From: Orbilia blumenaviensis
Taxonomy: Eukaryota > Ascomycota > Orbiliomycetes > Orbiliales > Orbiliaceae
Direction: 5' to 3'
DNA: 64,000 bases
NCBI GenBank assembly: GCA_036872755.1
Contig: JAVHNS010000011.1
Coordinates: forward strand, 62,001 to 126,000
The notes under the pieces were generated by a model, which was not told the origin of the DNA, made no database searches, and saw only the letters and a program-made list of their open reading frames with translations. A program made the translations under genes and the position numbers. Below are positions 26,607-38,245 of this stretch, in pieces. The stretch's first letter is position 1; each line of letters opens with the position of its first letter.

Positions 26607-29600
26607 CTAGATTTGTTCTAGATTTTTTGGCCCGCCTCCTTCTTCTTTGCCCAGAACTCCTTCCAGCTTCTTCACCAATTCCGGTATCCTAAAGGGCTTG
26701 CTGAGGACATCATCCATCCCCGCCTCCTTCATCTGCTTAATCTGTTCCGGCCGCGCATTGGCCGTCACTGCGATGATCGGAATTCTGCGCACCAGCGATC
26801 CCTCCGCCTCTAACTTTCTTATTTCCCCTGTCGCTTTCAAGCCATCCATTACCGGCATCTCGACGTCCATTAGGATAACTGTCAGGTCATATGCATCACC
26901 CGTCGCCTTCATGTAGAGGTTCGACTGCATGACCTTTTCGAGAGCTTCTAGACCATGGTTTGCTACATGCGTTTGGCATCCGAGCTTTTGAAGCTGCTTT
27001 CGGATGACGTTTTGGTTGACCAAGTTCTGTAGCCCCAAGGGTGAGGCGTCAGTAAATACATTTCAAACCATGAGTGCGGAATGGACACGCTTACATCTTC
27101 AACGACTAGTACTTTATACCCCTCGAGCCTCCGGGAATCAGGCGTTCTTGAGTCTACTGGTGTTGTAATACCAGTGTCAGTACCGGGGATTATGGCCCGA
27201 GTGGTATCATTCAGAGGTGGTGGCAACCCTCCTGGGTTCCGCTTTGCTGGGTTCCCGGGGACTATAGTTCTGGCATATACCGGGAGTTCCGTGCCTTGTG
27301 GTTCCCCTCTTGTAACTTTGACGTAGAAACAAAAGGCACACCCCTTGCCTGCTTCAGAAAGAACGCCGATCTCACCAGACTGTAGCTGAACCAGCTCGCG
27401 TGAGATGAAAAGTCCCAACCCACTGCCTCCGTATTGAATATGGGTTCTAGGAGAAGCTTGGCTAAACTTCTGAAATAGCATACTCTTCTCTTCATCTGTA
27501 AGCCTGTAAATTAATTAGCAACTGGTAGCCCAAAGTTGAATCCTTTAGGGGAGATTAAGGATTCATAGACTCGAAATAACATACCCTTTACCGGTATCCT
27601 TCACCTCAAACGACAAAAACAAAGAATCTTTGATGGCTTCTACATCTTCAGATGAATCCTGTTGGGGCGATTCAGTGGCTTCATCTGATTTTCGTATAGA
27701 AGGGAATACCATCAGTCCCTCTGGATCTAGTGGTTTATCGAGTGATGCGCTTAGAGTGATGATTATCTTCTTCTCAGTCTCTGATCGGATGAATTTGAGG
27801 GCATTTGTCAAGAGATTTATGAGAACTTGAAGGAGCCTTGTGGGGTCTAATTTAACCCAATCGATGGCCAGCTTCCGGTAGCCTTCGTCAACCTATCATG
27901 AAACGTCAAGAGTGAGCAAAGTATCTCTGTGTTAGTAGTAGCGGCAGGGGTAGTAGTGGGGACATCGACACACCTCCAAATCCATATGGATATCGTTGAG
28001 ATGGCACTCTTGCTCGAACATCTTAATGGCTTCGTTGACAACAGCAACCGGTTGTACGTCGACGGGTGTGATAACCAAACGTGCAGAATCCAATTTCGAT
28101 AAAGTTAGTATATCATCAACCACTCTCTTCTGATGGCTCGCGCATAGAAGAATGGTTTGCGCCGCATCTATTGCAGCTGCGATCTCCTCCTCAACATGTG
28201 GGTCGCATTCTTTGTCCTGGTAGTACTTCTGGCAATCGGAAAGCGAGCTGATGATCTGGTCACTCAGTTGAAGAATTGCAGAGAGCGGGTTTCCTAGAGA
28301 GACAAGACAGTCAGTTTTGCGCGGTGTAATAGGTACGTCGAAACGTTGATGAACCTACTCATTTCATGGCTGGCAATGTCGACGAAGTTCTATGGCACGC
28401 CAGATCAGTACATTACACTTCCCAATGCAACAACGGCATCCGAAAATGCAACAAAGCCCTGGCTGATACTTACATCCTGCTGCCGCTTCAGCTCTCTTGC
28501 TTCTTCCAATCGTTTCTTCTGGGTTTTTTCCCTTAGTTTTTGTTCCGAAATGTTCGTCGAGACACCGAGGTAGCCTAAGAGGCTTCCGTCCTCTGCAAAC
28601 TCTGGCTGGGTGAGACCCAGTGTCCACCGTTCCGTTATTTGCCCGTCCTTTGTCGTATAAGGCGTAATCCATCGGAAAGTCTGAGCAATAGGCTCGTTCG
28701 CCTCCGTGATTTCGGCTAGGCCATCGATAAGTATGTGGCGGTCATCAGGATGGACGTATTGTATCCAATTCTCCACATCAAAGTCTCGTGGAACCTGTGT
28801 TATTTCGAACCATGCATCATTCACGAAAGTTACCCTACCGAGTTGGTCGCACATGTAAATTCCAACGGGTGCAACTTCGGTGAATCTTTTGAACCTAAAT
28901 TCACTGGCCCGGGCTTCCATGGTTTTCGCCGCTAGTTGGTTAGACAGAATGATTTTCTCCATGGCGGCAATTCGTGCTAGGTTTTCGCTGCGACGGACTT
29001 CCGTTTCGAAGAAAAAGCTTGCAGAAAGCGAACTCGATAGCTGCCGGATGAGTAGCTGGACAAAGAGTTTGTAATCATCATCGAACGGTCGCCTCGTGTT
29101 AAGACCAAGGACTAGAAACCCCGATATTTCATCCGCGAGGCTGTGTGAGTAGATCGGGCATATCGCTACGGAATTCACTGGGTCATCAAACGTTGACTTA
29201 AGCCCTTCGAGAAGATGTGGAGGGACCAGTTCACTATCTTTAAGATAGAGGAACTCGTGGCCACAGGCTGTTCTAAAAGCCGCCGCAAAGCCTTCGTCTG
29301 ATTCACTTAAGTTGATAATATATGGCATGCAGATGTGTCCTTCTGGGATATTGTAAGATCCTTCATACTCCAGCGTGAACTCGTGGCTCGACCCCCGCCC
29401 GTGACTATCAGAACAGCTAGAGCCATCATTGTGCTCATCAACTCGAGAGTAAACAAGAGCAAAAGGGGCATCCGTTTCATTAGTCTGCATGCCCCCAAGA
29501 AAGTTCTGCCAAAATTCTTTGGATGCAGTTATACCACTTGTTCTGGTCCCTATCTCTCCAAACATTTGGAAGCTTCTTGCCGCAAGAACTCTCGCGGTCA

Positions 29601-31066
29601 GATCCGCGGATATGCTAAAGATACCCACACATTCGCCCTTTTCGTCTACGATCGGACTCAATGCCCATGAAATGTATGCCTGTTCAACGGAACTTTCTCG
29701 AACAAGAAAAATTTCGTGATCTTCTTGGTATTGTGGCCTGCCCTGCATAACGCCCGTGAAACGCTCAACGAGAAGGTCATCGAATACCCCGCCCCAGACC
29801 TCCCAGCAAGGCTTCCCCAGGCTCCAGGGATGGAGACTGGACATCATCTGACTAAACGCTTCGTTGTATATGAAGATGTAATCAGGCCCGTAGTACAGAG
29901 CCGAGGGGAAGCAGCTGCTACACATCAAAACGATCGACGTTCTTAAACACTGAGGCCACTCATCAATCGGCCCAAGAGAGGTATTTGCCCAATCGAAGTC
30001 TCGGATTATTTTGAGAAACTCCGGTAGCGAGTCGCTAGACTCGGCCCTGGTCCAATCGGCGATTCCTGGTCCTTTAAAATATTAATAGGGTATATGGTAT
30101 CAATAAAACTAGTGAGCCAGTCGTACCATGTGTCTGCTTTAAAGCCTCCGCAGGCGCCGCCAATGGTTCTGTAGCATCAATTTTCAAAGCTGCAAGATTG
30201 ATACTAGGTGGATGAGAGGCTGTGGATTTCGGATGAGCGTTTTTGAAGTTGACTGGATCCGCATCGCTGAAGTCGAGGCTACCTGAGGCGTTCGACCGAG
30301 CCACCTTTGATAGTTTCCGCTCGAGTTCGGATTTCCCTAGTATTTCATCTGGGTGGGACGGTATTGCCCACCGCTCCCCCACATTTGGCCTGCTCCTAGC
30401 CTCAAAAACAGAGCCACGGGGTTTGAATGAGCTCTTTCGACGCCATTTAGGGGTCCTAAACTCTGTTGTCGGTGAGTAGGCCGAGATACTGAAGTCATCA
30501 TTATTGAGTGTTTGGGCAGATATCTCACTCATAGACCGCTCGGCTTTCCCTTGCTCGAGTCCCGTAGATAGTTTCCATGACAAAGGAACCCCAGTGAACT
30601 GTAGGTATTGGATATTGCCCACTTCTAACAGTGTCGTCGTCCACAAGATTCCTTTGGTGCATGTATAGTAGGCGCCACCGGGAACATGCCGATGAGCCCC
30701 GGGGTAGGTTAGACGATCAGTTATCCAGATATAAAAGTCGTTGTCATAACTGGCCAACGAAGTGGTTGTAACATGTACAACAGAGCCGTCTGCATCTTGC
30801 GGCGAAGTATCACCGTCGTCGTTCAAGCTCGAAGTCGCTCCAGACGTTGGAGAATGTGCGTTGGAATTGGAATGTGTTCGGCCCAGCCGAAGTCTGGTAC
30901 GAGTGGCATCGTTATGCCAGCTGACAGGCCACGGCCTGCAAGGAGGTCTTGGCCGGGACTGGACTATAAAGGATGGCTTGAGGTCCGCAGCAAGCGCATC
31001 GAGCAGCTTGATGTCGGAGATAGAAGCCGCAGAGGTGTCGTCCAGGTCGTGATGCGTTGCATACAT
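26607..31066 (-). CDS. Hybrid histidine kinase with PAS domains and receiver
   Basis: A cytosolic-type two-component sensor kinase of 1341 aa that would autophosphorylate a histidine, pass phosphate to its own aspartate and then to an HPt protein. Seven exons: 31066-30127, 30071-28474, 28389-28359 (31 nt), 28293-27974, 27892-27585, 27503-27095 and 27026-26607. All introns are 55-84 bp and in phase. A PAS-like sensor region follows DFDWANTSLGP. Another PAS sits around FTEVAPVGIYMCDQLGRVTFVNDAW, with its PAC motif at LGYLGVSTNISEQK. The H-box is FVDIASHEMRNPL (His854), encoded across the tiny exon. The N-box is NLLTNALKF (Asn993), then G1 VKDTGKG and G2 GGSGLGLF (1091-1098). The receiver has ILMDVEMPVMDG (Asp1256) and a conserved Lys in SKPF. 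No membrane segment is seen. The start is the first ATG after an in-frame stop. The stimulus is unknown. Confidence 0.95.
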
Positions 31067-31126
31067 ACTCGCTAGCGCTTCCAAGATGTACTAGTGCTTC
31101 GAGTTCGTGTTTTTACTCGTGATCGC

Positions 31127-31156
31127 GAGTCGAGTCAAGTAGAGTCGAGTCGAGTT
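31127..31156. repeat. GAGTC pentanucleotide microsatellite
   Basis: Imperfect tandem copies of GAGTC just upstream of the kinase start, about 60-90 bp from its ATG, so they may lie in the leader or core promoter. Confidence 0.75.
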
Positions 31157-31988
31157 CATCCGTTCGATCAATCTCCGGATCCGCCAGATCGACTAGTCCG
31201 ACCAGTGCAGCGCAGCCTCGATGGCTTGCAGATGCAGTGTGACTCCAAAGACAGCAGTATTCAGAGTCCAGTCGATCGTTGTGCCCTTAATCCGACAGTC
31301 TCGCGGCGGGTGCATATACGCCCCTATCAAATCGTGGCAGGTCTAATTAAAAGGGTGGCTTGCACTTGCAGTAGCTTGTGGAATGGAATTCGAAGCCGAC
31401 ACTAAGTATCGCGGTGGCCACGACATGGACTTGCAGGCTTGGTTTAGGGGTTCTCTGGTGTACATGTAGCCACTCGATCGTGCTAGCTACTCGTTTAGTA
31501 TCTCCAAGACATTAGGTTCCTCTCCTGGGACTCCGCATTCTGAGACTAACTTTGAATGAATGCGGAATGTCCTTGATCAGCTCGAAGGAGCACGCGAGCC
31601 AGCTGTGGCTTTCGAGCTCTCCATATGGGTGTCCAAAAAGTCTAATGGCAATTGATGGAGCGCTCCAGGCAGGCGACGCCTCCAAGCGCCACACTCTAAT
31701 CCGTGCTATCACACGGCCTTTTGCGCAAGATTTGCCCCCCCCCATTTCGGACTTGGGGGGTTTCGATTTCCTCATTTGATTTTTGGGAAAGTGCTACCAG
31801 ACCAATTGGAAACGTTCCTTTGCGATCAAGATGGAGAATCGATCGATCATGTCTTCCTATTTATGGAGTAGCTAACTACTGAGTAGTTGAACTATTGATT
31901 GCTCAGAAGCTCGCTCACCCAACACATGTACGTACAGGTACATTTGCATCCCCAAGGTAAGCCTCACGACCCTCTAGTTTTCAAGGCA

Positions 31989-32074
31989 CCCCCCCCCCCA
32001 AAAAAAAAAAAGAAAAGAAAAGAAAAAAAGAGAGAAAGAAAGAAAAAGGAAAGAAAGAAAGAAAAGAAGAAAAG
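31989..32074. repeat. C-run followed by homopurine GA-rich tract
   Basis: Eleven C residues are followed by about 75 bases of only A and G (AAAAG, GAAA and similar units). Long homopurine runs of this kind are slippage-prone and can form triplexes. No gene is associated. Confidence 0.9.
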
Positions 32075-33323
32075 GCCGACTACTCGGGTATTCAAACTCA
32101 TTGCTTAGTTGGGAAACGAGAACGTAAATATATAAATGAAATGAAACTTAAACTCAACATCTTTAACAGGATCGCGAAGAGATTACACTACCTTTAGTTC
32201 TATTGGAAACACTTTGGTAACTTCTAGGTTGCAACTGTTTAGTGCTCTATATCCTGTATATTATTATATATCTCGCAAAGCTTGCATGCATCCACCTGGG
32301 AAACCAGCCCACAAGGAATCTATATCTATATGTATCAAAAGGTAGCTACCTATAGGTACCTAGGTATACCGGTACTTAGTGCTAAGGTCAATCGATTCTC
32401 GGATTCGAACGATACCAGACTACTTCGAGGATCCATCTCCACAGTTTCTGGGTGCGCGCCACGTTGAGCAGTAGTCTAAGCTTGCGAGACTGCAGCTAAA
32501 GTCAGTCTAGAATGTCGAATTTAATCCTGGTCCATTGCAGAAAATTTTGAGCTCAATGGTCAAGTAACAGTTGAACGCAAAATAACAACTTGGAGGTCCA
32601 GAACTTTAAAAATTCTTGAACCAATACACCCGGGTGCACCCTGCCTGAACTGGGAAACATGCATGGTCCGGACCGGACCTACGGTAAAAACAAAAGAAGA
32701 AGAAAACAGCATCCAGCCCCGAATAGAAAAGCCGAAAATAGTGAGTAATGGGCAAAGTAATGGGGACTCGAGAGAGAGAGAAAGTAATACCCAATGTCAA
32801 AAACCGTAATCATGCCAGGACAAAATCTATGTGCAAGTACTGAGAGAGAAAGGAAAAGGTGAATAAAATGCAGAAGCAAAAAACCGAATGCAATGGTATC
32901 TCCAAGAAAGACAAAACACAATTACACCATGAAGAAAATTCCGAGCACAACCGTTTGCTCTCTCAAACTGACTCAGGAGGAACCTTGGCACATAGGCCCG
33001 CAAAAACCTGGCCGAGGGCTCGCTGCCAAATCGAAGTGATTGTTACAAAAAGACAAATGTAATTGACTGGATACGGCAGTCTTGCTGTCTCCTATCATCA
33101 GAAACCACGAATGCCGCCACCCGGGCGATACTAGCCGCACTCCTGCGTTCGACCCCTCACTGTCTTTCCATCCGCTATGCGCCCAACTCGTACGTTTTTC
33201 AGCCCGCTGGGTGCCAGTTGTCCGGCGGAAAAACCCCCTCAAACCCGACAGGTAAAATCCAACGCTGCAGGGAGCCTTCCAGTGTCAGCACACAGCAGCA
33301 CCCTCGAGCTCTCGTACTAATCT

Positions 33324-34159
33324 TCACAGCGTCGGCGGAAACCGCCTGTACTCATCATCCAGCGGATGTGGCCCACGCGAGGCCTCAAAAACCGGTAGCT
33401 TGATCTCTTGTGTCGCCCCATATCTTCGGTGGTCGTGGTGGTTTGTTATGGGAGCTAGTTCCATGTGGCGGTCGTAGGAATGTGCAGAGTGGTTTCTTTC
33501 GGGGCTATGCGCTTGCAGCCCAACGGACCTCCTGGGAGGACTGTCTATCTCAGCGGATGCGGAATTCGAAGGCGATGTAAACGACGACGGTGGGCCATCG
33601 GAATAATCACCTCCTCTACTCTGAATCAGCGATACTACGTTTTCCAACGAGTAGTCCGAACGGATGTAATCCACAATATTGTTGGCTTCGTCAGCCGGTG
33701 AACTTTTAATAGCATGCAGCACCAGCTTCATCATTTCGTTATCTTTCCGAAGCCGCTCAACGGGATCCCGTCGTCTGCCATCATTTCCTGGGACGTAAAT
33801 ACACTCGCCCGCACCCCTCCTGCGACATGCAGAACAAGCAGGAATGCCTTGGTCACACTAAATTTCAAAATAAAACCCGCGGATCGCGGTTTAAGGTCAT
33901 CAGTCTATTGTCCTACAACAGGAGGTTCCCTTATAAAATTTGATACTCAATGAAACAAATATTTCAACGGGGGGCGCCGTACCTTTGTTTTATGCGACCT
34001 GCACTCTGTGCATGCATTACTCGCTTTTCTCCTTTTGCTAGTAGAAAGATCAGATGGATTCGGGCCATGTGCTCCTTCTGCACGAGGTAACAGCGGCCGT
34101 AGCGAGTTCATTGAACTAGAATTGGAGTTCGAACTCGAAGACGGGTATGTGTGGTCCAT
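33324..34159 (-). CDS. Short Zn2Cys6 binuclear cluster protein
   Basis: Probable DNA-binding protein of 236 aa. Exon 1 (34159-33983) and exon 2 (33857-33324) are separated by a 125-bp intron inserted inside the zinc cluster (GTACGG donor, TTTAG acceptor, phase 0). Joined, the cluster has six cysteines spaced C-x2-C-x6-C-x6-C-x2-C-x7-C, starting CTECRSHKTK and ending GECIYV. A basic stretch (TSKRRKA) precedes it. A charged, likely coiled-coil linker (PVERLRKDNEMMKL) follows. The rest is Ser/Pro/His-rich. Many fungal cluster regulators run 500-800 aa with a fungal-specific regulatory domain, which is absent here. The frame stops at TGA 33326-33324, and no continuing exon was found downstream. 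It may be a naturally short regulator or a truncated gene. Confidence 0.8.
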
Positions 34160-37100
34160 GAGGGAAACGTTTGAACCTCTGTATCAGGAAACGATCGTCG
34201 ATAGCACTATGGATGTTATAAAGAGAAAAAATTTTGCAAAGCAGCGGGGGGTTTGCTTTGGATCAATCGTTTGTGGCCAATGTGATCTGTATTAGGTAGA
34301 TCGAGGATGTTCAGATCGGATCGATAGATCTTATATTTGCCGCGGACTTATGAAGCTCTGTCAACCTGGTATATATTGCTCTGCGCCACGGATTGAATGC
34401 AAGGGATTTCTGCTTCGATGACAGCATAGATATCATTATAATTACTCCTGCGCCTGGTTCGATAGCTAATGTAATATGTTGAGTAAGAAGAAGGGGGTGC
34501 TGAGCAGTTATGCATTTTGTTCAGCTGGAGGGGGGTGGAGGAAGACCCTTAGGGTTTCTGCGGTCTGCCTCAAACAATATGCAGGTTATACTCGGTAGCG
34601 CCGAACTTACGGGTTCGAGGTCTCAAATCGTAAGTGCTCGGAGCCAGTACAAGCATTGAGCAAACAGGGTAGGTGGCATGTAGATTTCAATTTCTTCTGC
34701 GCGAAAATTAGAAGAAAGAAGAAAAGAAAAAGTGAGCAATTGTGGCCGAAAAGATGAGAAAAGGCCATCAGCTGATAGTATTTTGGCAGTGGATTTCGTC
34801 GAGAGAAAATATTCACATTAGGCAAATTCCGTGCGACGATACATCGATATTGCGCGGATGTATTTTCCAGCCTGTGGATACTTAGCATGGACGCATGGAG
34901 CAAGTGGCTGCAGGGCCTATGGAGAGCTTATCTAACCACCTTGAGACCTGGTAGATGCGGGTACGCACGACTCGCCAAACTTAACGTTGCGATATTAGAA
35001 GAATCCCAGCAAATTAGACTTTTGCAACGGTTCCCTACATGTAGGTAGTCTGTGCATGGTATTCTTTTTTTTCTTCCTTCCTTTTTCTTTTTTTCCCCTC
35101 CGTGTTTGAGTGCATAAACTAGAATACCACCAGGGGTTTGTCGACAATTGCAACTAGGCGAGTGGTGCGGATCCGGTGGAAAGGGTCCAGCTGCATCGAA
35201 AACCCTGAACGAACGTTGACATCGTTCTAGGCCCGTCGGGCCAGCCACTAATTCTGCAAGTGAGGTCTGGAACGCCACGACAGGGTGGGAAAAAAAGGGA
35301 AGTCCATGGCGGTTCTAATTTGAGAACTCAGGCCAGGTGAGCTATGAGGTCCACAATTAATAGCACAAAAGCATTCAAAATCCGCAAAATGCAGCACTCC
35401 GGCGGAATGCTGAATTCTAGTCTCCCATCGCCGCACACCTTAATTACCTATTCGCTCCAAGTTCAGCTCCGGCTATTAAATCCGAGGGGGAGCAAAGAGA
35501 GGAGAAGCACTCAAGTGTCATGTCTCCTTTTTTTGTTTACGGCTGTCAGAGCAGAGAGTTTCGTGCGAGCCCGAAGCGACGGTGAATAAGACTTTTCTCT
35601 TGTGTCGACCCAGAATCAAACCATTGGAGAAGGGTTTTTTCTCTCTCTCATTTCTGCATGCATGAGTGTATCAAGGTGACCACGTACATAGACATAGACA
35701 CAGGGGAGGGGGGAACTCCGAGGACTCGGATCCGAAAGCACCAGATAGTCGAATGTCCCCGCAGGTCTGGGAATAAGAGATTGACAGAAATCGATCGTTT
35801 GCATTGGAACCGGACCGAGTCGTTAACTGCCGTCGCCAGAATACCGTTATCGTTGCATGCGCGCAGGGTCAAATAGATCCTAGACCATGTCGATTGGTGG
35901 GGAAGTTCGAAAAATCCAATCTAGATCTCTGCAGCTGGAGTCTGCAGCTCTGACCCAAAATCTCAGATGCCGGAATCACATCAGGCCACTCGCAAAACTC
36001 CAACACCGCACACCCCGCCTCAACGCAGATAGCTATGCATACGAGATGCAGTTCACCGGCCTCTAGTTCTATGCCTCTCGCGCTCTCTCGCGCTCCCACT
36101 TTCTATTTGCCACCGGGGCTGACAAGGAGGTTCTTTTTCCCGTTACGTATGCACTTTCTGTTTTTCTAAGTCCACCATTGCATTGAGGATAATTTGTCAT
36201 TATATTATCTCCTTCGTATCCTATCTTGTCGCGGCTATGCAAAAGGCCAATTCCAGTAAATGCGTATTCGACGATTACATTACTTTGGCTGCAGATAACT
36301 ATATGCAAAAACAATCCCCAGAACTATAAGCTTTCCCAACTTCTTATAATCACACCCTCAAACTCCGCAGCTGAAGTGCAAATCAGTTGACGACGACTTG
36401 GTGCAATATTAATCCTAGGGTTTTTTTTTTTTTTCGGGTTTTATTCAACAGAAATAGTAGTAGCACTACAAATGGTTTCGCCAAAAGCCTCAATCGCAAC
36501 CTCCTACACGGCTGTTTCAACAAAAAGTTCCTCGGGCCTTGGTTAGTGTCACTGCGCAACCATAATCTTCTCAAGTCCGAACATGCAGCCCGCATATTAC
36601 AACTCTAAACCACAGTGTTGTCGCTGATAGACCACTCCCATTCGGACACACTGGCAACAAATTCCATTGGTTCCCTGATCGGTCCCATCGGCATTCAAAA
36701 CCTACCAGAGAATGAAAGGACGGGTTCGACACTTCGAGGAGCGCCGCTTTAATTTTGGCAGGGACAATCGAGTTCGCAACCTGAGAACCGCTATGCGATT
36801 TTGAGAAACTGGATCGCGTTGTCGGGTTTTTGAACCCTAGGATCGGAATCCGTGATGCATAAAGCCAGCAAGCTATTGGATGGAAGTTAATTAACGTTAT
36901 AGGGCATGACCATGCGGCAATTTTTCAATTCTAGATCAAGGGCGGGGATGCCACAAGGTCCTAGGCCGTTGCCAACTTGGGCTCATGATCACCCAGACAA
37001 GCGGGAGTGCATATTGTCGCACGCCAGTAGAGTGACCACTAGACCACACGCCAGTATGTGGGGCCCCTTCTAGTTTTCTCGTATGCCTAAAGGTCAAGGA

Positions 37101-38245
37101 TCTGCTAACCGACTTGGGTCCGTGGTCCACGTTGCCAGAACGCTCTAGCTGTCGTCGGGAAACGAATCTATATCTACACAAGCCATTCGGAACCATATCC
37201 GAGATAACTCAATGAGCCAGAGCTCCACCAATTGCAGTCTATATTTGTGGCTATAATATCAGTAAGTTAACGAAAATTCTTTTGCAGATGTCGGTCGCAG
37301 TAAAGCTTAAGCTAGCTTGCGCTATGGCTTCTGGAGCTGAATCAAACACCCACTTCGATCGGAATTCCGCGTGGGAGATGCATGCATTAGAACAGTGCAG
37401 CTTTGAGAACAAAGGTGCCAAACCCTTCGGCGTGAAAATGTCATCCGGACGCCGGCTGGCAAGGTGCCGAATGCCGCGGAGACACATAATCAGACCCGTC
37501 CGACCGCCTTGCACAGCCACCTTGAACAAATTTCTCCTGGGCGGTACCCTAGTTGGCTGGCAAAAACACGACGCTTTGAGGGCCTCGGTCGATCGGCTAG
37601 TAGTATACAGCAGGAATTCGAATTCAAATGCGACATGCTATATTGCGTTTGCTGTGGACGAAAATACAACCCCGCTCAATCCAATTACATTCAATTGAGC
37701 AAATTGTTGGGTGAGACTGACCATTTGGAAATTTCCATGTTACAGCCGGATTAACTCTCGGATCGGCTTGCAACATGCGTCCGATCTGCAACAATCAAAC
37801 CAGCAACATCCGACTATGGTGTAATATAAATATACTACGAGTCAGATCTAAATTACGAAACATCAGGATAATTTCAAACATCTCTCATGCGGAAATCGTG
37901 CACAGGCTACTATGCAGATAATACAGCAAACATCCGCACCGCCGGACCCCCCCCCCCCCCGAGGCAAAGGTAAGCGCAAGGCAGTTTCTGACGAAGTGCA
38001 CGCGGGCTTCAACTTATAACCATTTACCTATATCAAATATAGACATACTAGTGTACTACATCAACTCGTGCCGGTCATCTAAATAGTCGAGGGCAGTGCT
38101 AAAATCGTAAGCTTCTCAAATTCAACGGTGAAAATAAATAATAAATTATAGAATATATTGGTTAGTCAAATTGTGAGCATAGGAACGGTTAGAAGAGTTT
38201 GGAAGGCAGAAAGTTGCCTTTCATGTGATATCACAATATCTTCAG
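34160..38245. other. Intergenic, no supported gene
   Basis: Four kb between the Zn2Cys6 gene start and the NLR stop. It has a T-run near 36421-36434 and a 14-C run at 37947-37960. Open frames such as 37282-37698 (+) have no family motif and irregular composition. A tRNA-like A-box at about 37010-37050 (minus) lacks a matching T-arm. I see nothing else. Confidence 0.5.
37947..37960. repeat. Poly(C) run, 14 nt
   Basis: Uninterrupted run of C, about 290 bp beyond the stop of the NLR gene. Confidence 0.85.

Larger units (their letters stand above)
31067..33323. other. Intergenic with purine-rich tract
   Basis: Upstream region of the histidine kinase (left part) and downstream region of the Zn2Cys6 gene (right part). 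It holds a GAGTC-type microsatellite and a C-run/homopurine tract, listed separately. No coding frame is convincing. Confidence 0.55.

Noticed and set aside
31066..31084. An upstream TTG start for the histidine kinase
   Set aside because: The first six codons begin at TTG just after an in-frame stop. The first ATG (31066) is the natural start.
36990..37060. tRNA-like TGGTCTAGTGG on the minus strand
   Set aside because: It has an A-box-like stretch only. There is no T-arm with TTCGA and no pairing acceptor stem.
37282..37698. 138-codon plus-strand frame
   Set aside because: No recognisable domain. It overlaps another frame of similar length, and no leader or partner exons were seen.
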